Shown here one piece after another: positions 1 to 8,230 of a DNA stretch of 14,421 nt. The stretch lies in the NCBI GenBank assembly GCA_024643585.1, contig JAHEMP010000025.1, forward strand, positions 1-14,421, given 5' to 3'. This stretch comes from Crocinitomicaceae bacterium (GTDB lineage: Bacteria > Bacteroidota > Bacteroidia > Flavobacteriales_D > Crocinitomicaceae). How positions within the stretch are numbered: the stretch's first letter is position 1; every line of letters starts with the position of its first letter. The notes below the pieces were generated by a model, which saw nothing but the letters and a program-made list of their open reading frames with translations, ran no database searches and was not told the origin of the DNA. A program made the translations under genes and the position numbers.

Positions 1-1369
1 CTGTTCGAAGGGAGTGTTTTTTATTGAATTTATATCCCAACTCTGCAACACCAATGTTAGAACGAATAATTCCATGTGCATCCGTTGTAATTTTCGCAAC
101 ATCATTATTCAAACTAATATTGTAGTAATTCAATATCATACTGAATTTTGGATTGAACTTACGCGTAATACTAACGTTAATGTCTTGCCAGTAAAGACTA
201 TCGCTTGAATCAAATAGCTTTCCTTTGTACATAACACGAGAAGAATCCAGAGGATCAAAACCATTTGTATGTTGCATCGGTCTCAAGGCAATTGAATAAT
301 TTGCATTGACAGCCATCCCATATTTACCGCCCAATTTGCTACCCTTTTTTACAGTATACAACACCTCTGCTTGGTATGCAATTTCTCCAACGGGTTGGGT
401 TGCATAAGGATACAAACTGGCGACCAAGTTATAGGTATGTGTCTTATTCATTGCGGGCAAATAGTTGATCAACAAATTTTGCAATTGCTGTGTTCTATCG
501 GATCGAAAACTAAAATTATCAACTGATTTTCCAGACAACAAAATCCCTAATCCTTTTTTTGAATAAATAAAGTTGAAAACGGCCGCATGACCAGTATTGT
601 AGATGTAATTATTGTCTACTGAAGGGTCATTGTCTTTGTGAATATATTCACCATCCAACGAGAATCCTTTGTATCGTAATTTCATTCTACCCCCATAGGC
701 ACCAACATTTTCCGGTAAAACGTATTCATCGTTGTTATCCGGTTGATATTTGGAAACGAATGACCCGCCAACTGTTATTTCTACAGGCGATGTAAAGTAT
801 TTGTTGAACACTTCATTGATATTTACTTCACCGTCAAAACCACGAACAATACCCTCAGAATTTAGGACACGTCCATCCGTGAACTGATATCTGTTTTTTC
901 CATAAACACCTTTTAGTTTCACGCCTTTGGTTGGACTCAAAATAATTCTTGCCCCATCTAAAGCCGTATCGTAACCCAAAGCTCTATCCTCATAAGCTCG
1001 TAAAGACAAGCCTCCACCAAATTGTTCGTAAAAATGACCTACTGTAACATCTACAAAGCTGTTTTCATAACCAATGTAGCGCATGCCAATTCCTGTGCCA
1101 TCAAAATTGTTTGGATAACCTTGAATTCTAGGAAGATAGGATTCTACACGAATACCAGCTTTGAAACCCGCTTGACGGTAAAAAACATTCATGTAAGAAT
1201 TTATAAGTCCTACTGATGCCGGCCTAGTCGCACCAATTAAAGTATCCTCGTTCAGATATTGAAAGGTGGTCTCCATATTCCCCGTTATGGAAGGGGCATT
1301 GGGATTATTCTCTTGCGACCACAAAAACGGAGAAACCACAAGCGATAAGGCGAGTAACTTATTTGTCAT
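1..1369 (-). CDS. DUF6029-type secreted envelope protein (C-terminus beyond left edge)
   Basis: A continuous minus-strand reading frame starts at ATG 1369 and stays open to base 1, giving about 456 visible residues. It begins MTNKLLALSLVVSPFLWSQ, a signal peptide probably cleaved near the Q. The rest is rich in alternating polar and aromatic strands (for example VGHFYEQFGGGLSLRAYED and GAYGGRMKLRYKGFSLDGEY), as expected of an outer-membrane beta-barrel or beta-sheet surface protein. The FYEQFGGGLxLRAYEDRxLGxD stretch is what I associate with the Bacteroidota family DUF6029, whose function is unknown. The start lies 27 bases after the stop of the TlpA-like gene on the same strand, so the two are probably co-transcribed and the thioredoxin may serve envelope protein folding. 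The family name is from memory of the motif; the envelope location is the firmer claim. Confidence 0.7.
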   Translation of the reverse strand, partial: MTNKLLALSLVVSPFLWSQENNPNAPSITGNMETTFQYLNEDTLIGATRPASVGLINSYMNVFYRQAGFKAGIRVESYLPRIQGYPNNFDGTGIGMRYIGYENSFVDVTVGHFYEQFGGGLSLRAYEDRALGYDTALDGARIILSPTKGVKLKGVYGKNRYQFTDGRVLNSEGIVRGFDGEVNINEVFNKYFTSPVEITVGGSFVSKYQPDNNDEYVLPENVGAYGGRMKLRYKGFSLDGEYIHKDNDPSVDNNYIYNTGHAAVFNFIYSKKGLGILLSGKSVDNFSFRSDRTQQLQNLLINYLPAMNKTHTYNLVASLYPYATQPVGEIAYQAEVLYTVKKGSKLGGKYGMAVNANYSIALRPMQHTNGFDPLDSSRVMYKGKLFDSSDSLYWQDINVSITRKFNPKFSMILNYYNISLNNDVAKITTDAHGIIRSNIGVAELGYKFNKKHSLRT

Positions 1370-1396
1370 AAATAAAGTAGTGATAAAGTCTGAAAT

Positions 1397-1912
1397 TTAT
1401 TTTCCAGTCAATTTTAAAATCTCTTCGTACAATTTGTCCTCATCACCAGGAGCATAATTGTTGTGTGAGTATACTATTTCTCCACTTGTGTTTACCAAAA
1501 ATGTGTGAGGAACATTATTTACACCCATAGCACGTTTAAAATCGCCGTTTGGATCTAAAAGAACCAAATATTCCCAGCCTTTTCCATTCACATATACTGG
1601 AACTGAATTTTTTGTTTTTTGATCATCAATGGAAACAGCGACTAAATTTACGCCTGTTTCTTCTTGCCAATCGACATACAAATCATTTATTGTGTTCAAT
1701 TCTCTTTTACAAGGCGAGCACCATGTTGCCCAAAAACTAATTACAACGGGGCCATCGAAACCTAAAGCAGCTGTATTAACCGCATTTCCTTCTAAATCAA
1801 CCAATTGAACGGATGGCAATTTTTTACCATTGTCGTTTGAATGAGAATCATCTTGAGCATTTACTGATAATCCAGAAATAAGAAGGATAGAGAATAAAAG
1901 TATTTTTTTCAT
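1397..1912 (-). CDS. TlpA-like secreted thioredoxin / thiol-disulfide oxidoreductase
   Basis: A 171-residue periplasmic or extracytoplasmic redox protein. Residues 1-20 (MKKILLFSILLISGLSVNAQ) form a signal peptide with no lipobox cysteine, so it should be soluble or membrane-tethered through the uncleaved peptide. The TlpA/AhpC-TSA-type thioredoxin fold follows: FWATWCSPCKREL carries the CxxC active site at Cys65 and Cys68, and VPHTF supplies the cis-proline at about residue 135. The length fits a single-domain TlpA/ResA protein. Members reduce or shuffle disulfides in exported proteins, for example in cytochrome c maturation; the substrate here is unknown. The frame can be extended 19 codons upstream to 1969, but I chose ATG 1912 because the signal peptide starts there and the extension would cover the candidate -7 element. 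The DUF6029-type gene follows after 27 bases. Confidence 0.88.
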   Translation of the reverse strand: MKKILLFSILLISGLSVNAQDDSHSNDNGKKLPSVQLVDLEGNAVNTAALGFDGPVVISFWATWCSPCKRELNTINDLYVDWQEETGVNLVAVSIDDQKTKNSVPVYVNGKGWEYLVLLDPNGDFKRAMGVNNVPHTFLVNTSGEIVYSHNNYAPGDEDKLYEEILKLTGK

Positions 1913-1966
1913 GTTTCTTAAGGTTTTATTAATTCCCAACGTAGAAATCAAATATCTTGCCGAATT

Positions 1967-1974
1967 CAAAAGTA
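1967..1974 (-). promoter_or_regulatory. Candidate Bacteroidota -7 element for the TlpA-like gene
   Basis: Read on the minus strand these bases are TACTTTTG, a perfect match to TAnnTTTG. The start codon is about 55 bases downstream, giving a short leader. I see no clear TTG at the expected -33 distance, so the call rests on one element. Confidence 0.4.
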
Positions 1975-2241
1975 TAACATTTTAACTACTTGAAAATTTG
2001 AGATTTCCACCCTTTCTTGTATTCCTAATGACTAATTATATCAAACAAATATTTTTAAATATCTGTTTAACAACTATTTATGTCCATTAAATTTAATTCT
2101 AACTAGTTAATTCAAGATTATTCTTTTTTGGCAATATTCTTGTACTATTGATTTGTGTTGAAAAATTCTTTACTTTTGGTACAACGATTTGCGAATGGGA
2201 TAATTTTTTGTGCTCAAAGCGTTAATTTTAGAATATAGATT
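1970..2241. other. AT-rich divergent intergenic region
   Basis: This spacer separates the minus-strand TlpA-like gene from the plus-strand T9SS cargo gene. It is strongly AT-rich and holds the divergent promoters described separately. It also contains AT-rich inverted sequences around 2050-2062 (a run near ATATTTTTAAATAT) and a palindrome AACTAGTT at 2101-2108. I see no open reading frame or structured RNA. Confidence 0.5.
2148..2178 (+). promoter_or_regulatory. Bacteroidota-type promoter for the T9SS cargo gene
   Basis: TTG at 2148-2150 is followed after 20 bases by TACTTTTG at 2171-2178, a perfect TAnnTTTG -7 element at the usual spacing. Transcription would start near 2184, leaving a leader of roughly 55-60 bases before the ATG at 2242. 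Confidence 0.6.
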
Positions 2242-2967
2242 ATGAAAAAAACTTTACTTACTCTAGGAATTGCCTTTCTTGCTGGTACTGTTGCATTAGC
2301 GCAGAGCATTAGCGTCAAAGAAATAGGTACTTCAACTGATATTTCGGGTACAACCGTTTTGTTATCTGCTACAAGTAGCTCAATGCTGGTTGCAGATTAC
2401 GATGTGTTCAATGAAAGCTCTACATCCGACAATTTTATAGTGACACGTAGAATTATGTCTCAGCCTGCAACGTGGGAAAATGAGGTTTGTTGGGGTGACG
2501 CAGGTTTTGGGCAATGCTATCCCAATAATGCGAGCAATGTATGGGTTACGCCAAGTTCTGTAAATTTAGCTCAAGGACAATATGGAAGTTTTACTCTTCA
2601 TATAAATCCGTTTTCAGCATTCAATGACTATGCGTGGTACCGATACTATTTTGGAACGGCTGCAAATCCTACAATGGATTCATTAGATGTTGTAGTTAAT
2701 CAGGCACTGACGGTTAAGGAAATCAAGAAAGATATTTCAATGTCAGTTTCTCCCAACCCTTCATCTGAATATGTTAATATTAAAGTGAGCAACTTTGAAA
2801 AAGGGAACATGAAAATTGTTGATGTCCTTGGAAATGTTGTAAAATCAGAAAGTTTCAATGGATTTAAGTCTGTTGATGTTTCAGAATTTAGAAACGGAGT
2901 TTACTTTATCGTTATTACCGGTGACGGTGTAAACACAATAAATCGGAAATTAGTCGTAAAGCATTAA
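2242..2967 (+). CDS. Small secreted protein with T9SS type A C-terminal sorting domain
   Basis: A 241-residue protein. Residues 1-21 (MKKTLLTLGIAFLAGTVALAQ) are a signal peptide. Residues about 22-155 form a beta-rich, probably immunoglobulin-like domain with two cysteines close together (Cys83 and Cys92, in VCWGDAGFGQCY) that could form a disulfide. The last 75 residues (about 167-241) are a classic Por/T9SS type A sorting domain: MSVSPNPSSEYVNI, then KIVDVLGNVV, a GVYFIVI strand and the closing RKLVVKH. Such proteins cross the inner membrane by Sec and the outer membrane by T9SS, the sorting domain usually being removed on attachment or release. The gene is a single transcription unit with its own promoter and terminator. 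The function of the N-terminal domain is unknown to me; similar W...C...C domains occur in many small Flavobacteriia T9SS cargos. Confidence 0.85.
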   Translation: MKKTLLTLGIAFLAGTVALAQSISVKEIGTSTDISGTTVLLSATSSSMLVADYDVFNESSTSDNFIVTRRIMSQPATWENEVCWGDAGFGQCYPNNASNVWVTPSSVNLAQGQYGSFTLHINPFSAFNDYAWYRYYFGTAANPTMDSLDVVVNQALTVKEIKKDISMSVSPNPSSEYVNIKVSNFEKGNMKIVDVLGNVVKSESFNGFKSVDVSEFRNGVYFIVITGDGVNTINRKLVVKH

Positions 2968-2980
2968 TTCCTCAAGTATA

Positions 2981-3020
2981 AAAAATTGAAGCGCTTGTCA
3001 AATTTGGCAAGCGCTTTTTT
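2981..3020 (+). terminator. Strong intrinsic terminator after the T9SS cargo gene
   Basis: AAGCGCTTG (2989-2997) pairs perfectly with CAAGCGCTT (3008-3016). The stem extends inward through T-G, C-G and A-T pairs to a tiny loop, and the right arm runs into a T tract ending at 3020. An A tract precedes the left arm. It lies 21 bases after the stop codon at 2967. Confidence 0.88.
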
Positions 3021-3021
3021 C

Positions 3022-3052
3022 TTGTATCGACTTTTGATTTTAATTACTTTCG
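3022..3052 (+). promoter_or_regulatory. Candidate promoter for cysQ, giving a leaderless or near-leaderless mRNA
   Basis: TTG at 3022-3024 and TACTTTCG at 3045-3052 are separated by 20 bases, the same spacing as the promoter at 2148-2178; the -7 element has one mismatch to TAnnTTTG. Only 6 bases lie between the element and the ATG at 3059, so transcription would begin at or within a few bases of the start codon. The promoter abuts the upstream terminator. Confidence 0.5.
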
Positions 3053-3058
3053 TACAAC

Positions 3059-3889
3059 ATGAATAGTTTGCCCGATTCGTATCAAATTGCTTTACGAGCA
3101 GCCGTGCTTGCCTCAAATGCAATATTGAAAATTTACAGTGAAGATTTCTCGACTGAGTTTAAGTCAGATGGTTCGCCCGTAACTGAAGCGGACATAACCT
3201 CATCGGGTATAATTGCTAGCGAATTACTTAAAACTAATATCCCCGTCATTGGTGAAGAAATAACAAATCTTGATTACGAAAAACGCAAAAACTGGGTGCA
3301 AAACTGGTGTGTGGACCCATTAGATGGCACAAAGGAATTTGTGAAAAAAAATGGTGAATTTGCCGTCAACATTGCATTGATCGAAAATCACAAACCCATA
3401 TTCGGTATCATAGCCGAGCCTTGCAAAGGGAAGATAATAGCTGGTGGAAAAGGACTAGGTGTCTACCTGTGGGATTACCAAAATGATCCAAAAATGGAAG
3501 CCACTGTGAAAATAACCAATTCTAAAGTCATCGAGGATACTGTTGTTTGGATAGGCTCAAGAAGTCATATCAGTGCAGATGCGAATTGGGAAAAATCGCT
3601 TAACAAACACTTTTCCAAAGTCGATAAAATTACAAAAGGGAGTGCCATTAAATTTTTTGATTTAGCGCTAGAGAATGCGCAAATTTACCCTCGATATGCA
3701 CCAACGATGGAATGGGACATAGCAGCCGGACAGGCTTTACTTGAAGAGTTGGGTGGAAAAGTAATTAACGCTGAAAGCCACCTTCCGCTTACTTACAATA
3801 AGCCTACCTTGTTCAACCCTCATTTCATTGCCAAAACGAAAGCATACCTAGTTCGAGAAAAAAAATTCAGTACCTTGCGTACAATCTAA
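3059..3889 (+). CDS. cysQ: 3'(2'),5'-bisphosphate nucleotidase CysQ
   Basis: A 276-residue cytoplasmic enzyme of the inositol-monophosphatase/FIG superfamily. CysQ removes the 3'-phosphate of adenosine 3',5'-bisphosphate (PAP), a by-product of sulfate assimilation and of sulfo- and phosphopantetheinyl transfer, giving AMP and phosphate. The metal-binding motifs are all present: VTEAD (41-45), GEE (65-67), DPLDGTKEF (86-94) and EWDIAAGQ (218-225). GSAIKFF (194-200) matches the CysQ-typical GSxxKF segment and separates it from plain inositol monophosphatases. Length and motif order are normal. ATG 3059 is chosen because the promoter lies just upstream. The outer-membrane barrel gene starts only 7 bases after the stop, suggesting co-transcription, although no functional link is obvious. 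Confidence 0.93.
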   Translation: MNSLPDSYQIALRAAVLASNAILKIYSEDFSTEFKSDGSPVTEADITSSGIIASELLKTNIPVIGEEITNLDYEKRKNWVQNWCVDPLDGTKEFVKKNGEFAVNIALIENHKPIFGIIAEPCKGKIIAGGKGLGVYLWDYQNDPKMEATVKITNSKVIEDTVVWIGSRSHISADANWEKSLNKHFSKVDKITKGSAIKFFDLALENAQIYPRYAPTMEWDIAAGQALLEELGGKVINAESHLPLTYNKPTLFNPHFIAKTKAYLVREKKFSTLRTI

Positions 3890-3896
3890 TTGCGGC

Positions 3897-5447
3897 ATGT
3901 TTAAAATCGGTTTTTTCCTTCTGCTTTTCATCCCAACAATATCCTTTGGGCAACAGAATTTACTGCCAATTTCTTCTTATTACAAAGATCAATTGCTCGC
4001 ACCTAGAGCCAATTCCTATGGAAATCAATCTTCATTTTATCCTCGCTCTGAAGGCGAATATGATTTAAAGGAAATCATCCGAGATTCAAGCAAACAGTAT
4101 TATGAATTCACCGAACGACTTTTTAAAAAACACTTATTTGAAATTAAAGGAGACGGGTACTGCATGTATATCTCTCCAGTTGTAAATTTTGCCCTTGGCA
4201 AAGACTTTTTAGACACTGTCGACCGAAGGCTCTTCAATAATACAAGAGGTTTTTTGGTGGAAGGTGATATACTAAATAAGTTTTCGTTCAGTACGACACT
4301 TTATGAAAATCAAAACAGGTTTACACAATACGAAAGTGACTATTACAGATCTGCCGGAGAGCGTTACCCGAGCAACGACTCTTCCTATTACGTTGATAAT
4401 GCCATGATACCAGGCGCTGCTCGAACGAAACCCTTCAAAGTAGATGGGTTCGACTACGCTTATGCCATAGGCAACTTGGTTTATTCGCCCTCGAAACATT
4501 TGCGTTTGATGGCTGGAAACAACACAAATTTCGTTGGTGAGGGTTACCGATCTTTGTTTCTCTCTGATAATTCAGTTCCATCCATTTATGCAAGAGCCGA
4601 TATACATTTTGCCCAACGTTTTGATTATACAATACTTCGATCGAAACAATTCAACCTGCTTCGGAGACCAATTTATTCAACTGTAGAAGCCTATTATGAA
4701 CCCAAACTTTTTTCTTCCCATTTTTTAAGTTTTCGAGCATCTGAAAAGATAAATATTTCCTTGTTTGAAGGCAGTTATTGGAATGTCGGGGATTCTATTA
4801 GTTCTAAAAAAGTAAATGCTACTTACTATATTCCTTTACCCTTTTTAGGAGGAGCATTGGTTGACAATTCACAGGAAGTAAATGTTCTTTCGGGTGTTCA
4901 AATGACGTATATACCTGCCCCATTCCTTCGATTTTACGGCCAACTTGCGCTTTCAAATTGGAATTCAAAGACCATAGGCAGTCAAATTGGAATTCGGTAC
5001 TACAATCCTTTTGGATTAAAAGAGGGTATGATTCAGTTGGAATACAACAACGTGCCCAAAAAACTTTACGTATCCGACAATTCTAGATTGCATTATAGCG
5101 CTTCTAATTTGCCTTCTGCGCACCCTAAAGGAAATGGTTTTCAAGAAATTATTATGCGATTCAATTTTACGAAAAATCGTTGGTTCGTCGATTCTAAAAG
5201 TATTCTCTACCAATTAAATGATTATCAAGCAAACAACTTGATAGCATCAAACCCAAATTTGGCATACCAATCTGGATCCATTTTTCATCAACAAACTGAA
5301 TTCGGCTATAGATTCAACAAAAAAGTAAATTTGGAAATCTTTGTACAAAGCCTATATAGAAGCACATCTGTAAGTGGAGAACGAAATACGAACGCGGTTT
5401 ATTTTGGCTTGAGAACAGGGTTAATTAATCATTACAACGACTTTTGA
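3897..5447 (+). CDS. Outer-membrane beta-barrel protein, RemB/Wzi-like (copy 1)
   Basis: A 516-residue protein with a signal peptide (MFKIGFFLLLFIPTISFGQQ) followed by beta-barrel sequence throughout: many short amphipathic strands, abundant Tyr, Phe and Asn, and a C-terminal strand ending VYFGLRTGLINHYNDF, with the final aromatic residue that BAM recognises. The landmark is NFVGEGYRSLFLSDN (about 211-225), a motif resembling those I associate with the gliding-motility protein RemB and the capsule-assembly Wzi family. RemB is an outer-membrane protein linked to cell-surface motility in Flavobacterium; Wzi helps anchor capsule. Which role applies here cannot be read from the sequence. The gene starts 7 bases after cysQ and its stop overlaps the start of the next, paralogous gene by one base (TGATG), so the pair is surely co-translated. 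Confidence 0.72.
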   Translation: MFKIGFFLLLFIPTISFGQQNLLPISSYYKDQLLAPRANSYGNQSSFYPRSEGEYDLKEIIRDSSKQYYEFTERLFKKHLFEIKGDGYCMYISPVVNFALGKDFLDTVDRRLFNNTRGFLVEGDILNKFSFSTTLYENQNRFTQYESDYYRSAGERYPSNDSSYYVDNAMIPGAARTKPFKVDGFDYAYAIGNLVYSPSKHLRLMAGNNTNFVGEGYRSLFLSDNSVPSIYARADIHFAQRFDYTILRSKQFNLLRRPIYSTVEAYYEPKLFSSHFLSFRASEKINISLFEGSYWNVGDSISSKKVNATYYIPLPFLGGALVDNSQEVNVLSGVQMTYIPAPFLRFYGQLALSNWNSKTIGSQIGIRYYNPFGLKEGMIQLEYNNVPKKLYVSDNSRLHYSASNLPSAHPKGNGFQEIIMRFNFTKNRWFVDSKSILYQLNDYQANNLIASNPNLAYQSGSIFHQQTEFGYRFNKKVNLEIFVQSLYRSTSVSGERNTNAVYFGLRTGLINHYNDF

Positions 5448-6919
5448 TGCGCCATATATTCCTATATCTATTTGTTTTTAGCAGTTTTGGCCTTGCCGGG
5501 CAATCTCGATTGGATTGGTTGCTGAACGACATTAATCAAAATGAACCATCATTTAAAAATAACCTTCGCTATCACAGTTCAATTCAACCGAAAATCATTT
5601 CCAATATTGTTGTTGGTGATACTGGCATGAGAATAGAAGAAATTGAAATAACGAAAGCCAATAATGCAAAAACGCTTGAAGTATTTCCATTGGTAGATTT
5701 AGGAGTTCGCGCTGAAAAGAATATCGAATATCGAGCCATGGGGGGCATTCAAATGATCGGAAATTTCGGACCGAAGGTATATGCTCGATTCTCCTATTTA
5801 CAAGGTATAGAAGATGCAACAGGTTTTTTCAGAGCGAAAAGTTCCATTGAAAAATCGACGAAATATAATTTTAATCAAAAAATAGATTTACGCGGTCGTC
5901 TATCCTATTCACCGAACCAATTCATCAATTTACAAACGGGTTGGGACAATCAATTTATTGGAGAAGGGAGTAGATCTCTATTTTTAAGTGACTATGGCAA
6001 ACCTTCAGGATTCGGAATGGCTCGACTAAATTTCTGGCGATTGGAGTACGTGATGTTGTACCAATTCTTATCCGAAAAAAACAATTTTGGTCAAACAATA
6101 AACAAGTATGGAACCAGTCATTATTTCAGTTTAAATGCAACTCCGTGGCTGCAATTCGGTTTATTTGAATCGGTCATTTTCCAACCAAAGGACACCTTAT
6201 TGAATCGTGGTTTTGAACCCGAATATTTAAATCCCATGATATTGTTCCGCCCCCAGGAATACCAATTGGGCTCGTCCGATAATTCACTTATAGGAGTGGA
6301 CATGAAAATTAAAATACGACGCTTGACTTTTTATAGTCAATTGATGATAGACGACTTCAATTTCGCAGATATAAAAGGTCGAACGCGCTGGTGGGCAAAC
6401 AAATATGCGGTTCAAATGGGCGTGAAATCCTTTCGGTATATTAAAAACAACAAGTTCTTCCTGCGCGGGGAGATGAATATCGTACGGCCATACACCTATT
6501 CTCATTATTCGTTGGCACAAAGTTATACCAATCAAGGAACTAGTTTAACTCATCCCTATGGTGCTAATTTTTCTGAAATTTTAGGAGAGGTGAAATGGCA
6601 AAATAAAAAATGGGGTGGTGAGTTGTTTGTATCTTATTCCTTGAAAGGTTATGATTATGATAGCATAAATTATGGTGGCAATATTCTCCTTCCTTATGTA
6701 AATCGCCCGTTAGATGATTATGGCCACAAAATAGGGCAAGGAAAGGGAAACAATGCATTTCTTATTATGCTTCGAGCTACTTATACTATGTTCCCTAGTA
6801 TTGGTTTACAAGCTTTTGCCGAAACTCATTTCCGTTACAACACCTATTTATTGGAGCCCAAAGCTCAATTCCTTATTGGAATAAGGTCTCGATTGTGGAA
6901 TGATTATAGAAATTATTAG
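5447..6919 (+). CDS. Outer-membrane beta-barrel protein, RemB/Wzi-like (copy 2)
   Basis: A 490-residue paralogue of the preceding protein. A signal peptide (MRHIFLYLFVFSSFGLAGQS) is followed by barrel sequence, with the shared landmark QFIGEGSRSLFLSDYGKPS (about 169-187) and a C-terminal strand LIGIRSRLWNDYRNY, parallel to GLRTGLINHYNDF in copy 1. Outside the landmark and the C-terminus the two are strongly diverged, so the duplication is old or they arose as distinct members of one family. I chose ATG 5447, which shares its A with the upstream TGA; the frame also offers TTG at 5444, but ATG in a TGATG coupling is more likely. The gene ends only 8 bases before the stop of the convergent helicase gene and I see no hairpin terminator between them. 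Confidence 0.72.
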   Translation: MRHIFLYLFVFSSFGLAGQSRLDWLLNDINQNEPSFKNNLRYHSSIQPKIISNIVVGDTGMRIEEIEITKANNAKTLEVFPLVDLGVRAEKNIEYRAMGGIQMIGNFGPKVYARFSYLQGIEDATGFFRAKSSIEKSTKYNFNQKIDLRGRLSYSPNQFINLQTGWDNQFIGEGSRSLFLSDYGKPSGFGMARLNFWRLEYVMLYQFLSEKNNFGQTINKYGTSHYFSLNATPWLQFGLFESVIFQPKDTLLNRGFEPEYLNPMILFRPQEYQLGSSDNSLIGVDMKIKIRRLTFYSQLMIDDFNFADIKGRTRWWANKYAVQMGVKSFRYIKNNKFFLRGEMNIVRPYTYSHYSLAQSYTNQGTSLTHPYGANFSEILGEVKWQNKKWGGELFVSYSLKGYDYDSINYGGNILLPYVNRPLDDYGHKIGQGKGNNAFLIMLRATYTMFPSIGLQAFAETHFRYNTYLLEPKAQFLIGIRSRLWNDYRNY

Positions 6920-6927
6920 GTTTAGCC

Positions 6928-8163
6928 TTAACTTTTTCGAGGGTGGTTGTTTCGTTTTTTCCAATTGCCCCCTTTCGAGCGAGGTTTGCTAGAATTATTT
7001 TGTTTTGCGCCACCGCTAACCCATTCAGGCGCTTCGCCAAACTGTTCAGGCATAGGGTATTTCTCAATTTCCTTTTCAATCAATCGTTCAATTTTGGATA
7101 GTTTTTGCATATCCTTTGGATTAATTAAGGTAATCGCTTCTCCTTTGGTATTTGCCCTAGCCGTTCTCCCTACTCGATGCACATAGTCTTCAGCATCTCT
7201 TGGCGCATCGTAATTGATGACCATGTTTATTTCCTTTATGTCTATTCCTCTTGACATGACGTCCGTTGCAACCAAAACACGCGTTCGCTTGGAACGAAAC
7301 TTTAAAAGCACCTCTTCCCTTTGATCCTGATCTAAATTGGAAGATATTCCACTCGCCTTAATTCCGTTTCTAGAAAGATAGCGGGCGATTTGAGACACTT
7401 TATCTTTAGCTGAGGTAAAGACAATAATGCTATCGTATTCTTTTCTTTCGTCAATCAAATATTTTAGCAATTGCTCTTTTTGGTTATCAAAAACCAAATG
7501 CACCCCTTGTTTTATTCCTTCCGCAGGTTTGGATAAACTCAAAACGATTTCCTCAGGATTGTGTAATATTTTTTTAGCTAAAACTTTAATTTTTGGAGCC
7601 ATTGTGGCCGAAAACATCAAATTTTGACGCTTTTTAGGTAAAAAAGACATGATTTTTGTCAAATCATCTGTAAAACCCATGTCGAGCATTTTATCCGCTT
7701 CATCTAAAATCAAGTGTTTTACATGTTTAAAATTGACGTAACCTAGGTTCAGGTGGCTAATCAATTTCCCTGGTGTAGCAACGATTACATCCCTCCCGTT
7801 AACGAGCGCATCTTTTTGTTCATTGAATCCAGAACCATCCCCACCTCCGTAAATCGCCATAGAGCCAACTGAGACAAAGTAGGAAAGACCTTGGATTTCT
7901 TGCTCTATTTGCAAAGCTAATTCACGCGTGGGAACAATAATTAACGTATCAATATGGCTGTCTTTTTTACCAACCATTTTATTCAAAATTGGAAGAATAA
8001 ATGCGGCTGTTTTTCCTGTTCCTGTTTGCGCGCAGGCAATAAGGTCTCTGTTTTCCAAAATTAATGGAATCGCTTTTTCTTGTATAGGTGTTGCATCTGT
8101 GAAACCCATGTGATCCAAGGCTTCTAATAATTCAGATGATAAATTGAGTTCAGTAAATTTCAT
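6928..8163 (-). CDS. DEAD-box ATP-dependent RNA helicase (RhlE-like)
   Basis: A 411-residue cytoplasmic RNA helicase with the full motif set in order: Q motif GFTDATPIQ (20-28), Walker A AQTGTGKT (45-52), PTRELA (78-83), TPGK (130-133), DEAD (154-157), SAT (185-187), motif V VATDVMSRGIDI (298-309) and motif VI HRVGRTAR (329-336). The last 25 or so residues form a basic, Asn/Lys/Arg-rich tail (SSKPRSKGGNWKKRNNHPRKS region) typical of RhlE/CsdA-type helicases and likely to bind RNA. Such enzymes unwind short RNA duplexes in ribosome assembly, mRNA decay or cold adaptation. It is separated from the upstream SSB operon by that operon's terminator, so it is probably transcribed separately. Assignment to the DEAD-box family is certain; the subfamily is less so. 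Confidence 0.95.
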   Translation of the reverse strand: MKFTELNLSSELLEALDHMGFTDATPIQEKAIPLILENRDLIACAQTGTGKTAAFILPILNKMVGKKDSHIDTLIIVPTRELALQIEQEIQGLSYFVSVGSMAIYGGGDGSGFNEQKDALVNGRDVIVATPGKLISHLNLGYVNFKHVKHLILDEADKMLDMGFTDDLTKIMSFLPKKRQNLMFSATMAPKIKVLAKKILHNPEEIVLSLSKPAEGIKQGVHLVFDNQKEQLLKYLIDERKEYDSIIVFTSAKDKVSQIARYLSRNGIKASGISSNLDQDQREEVLLKFRSKRTRVLVATDVMSRGIDIKEINMVINYDAPRDAEDYVHRVGRTARANTKGEAITLINPKDMQKLSKIERLIEKEIEKYPMPEQFGEAPEWVSGGAKQNNSSKPRSKGGNWKKRNNHPRKS

Positions 8164-8169
8164 TGGGGG

Positions 8170-8177
8170 TAAAAGTA
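8170..8177 (-). promoter_or_regulatory. Candidate -7 element of the helicase gene, 6 bases before its ATG
   Basis: On the minus strand these bases read TACTTTTA, one mismatch from TAnnTTTG. Six bases lie between it and the ATG at 8163, the same distance as at cysQ, suggesting a leaderless or very short-leader transcript. No clear TTG is seen at -33. Confidence 0.35.
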
Positions 8178-8230
8178 CACATTCTAAAGCTGATAGGAAA
8201 AATTTCGCTAATCATCTTGTCAATTAGAAT

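Noticed and set aside
1913..1969. N-terminal extension of the TlpA-like protein
   Set aside because: The longer start would place 19 extra residues before a perfectly good signal peptide and would cover the candidate -7 element.
5444..5446. TTG start for the second barrel protein
   Set aside because: ATG immediately follows and forms the common TGATG stop-start overlap.
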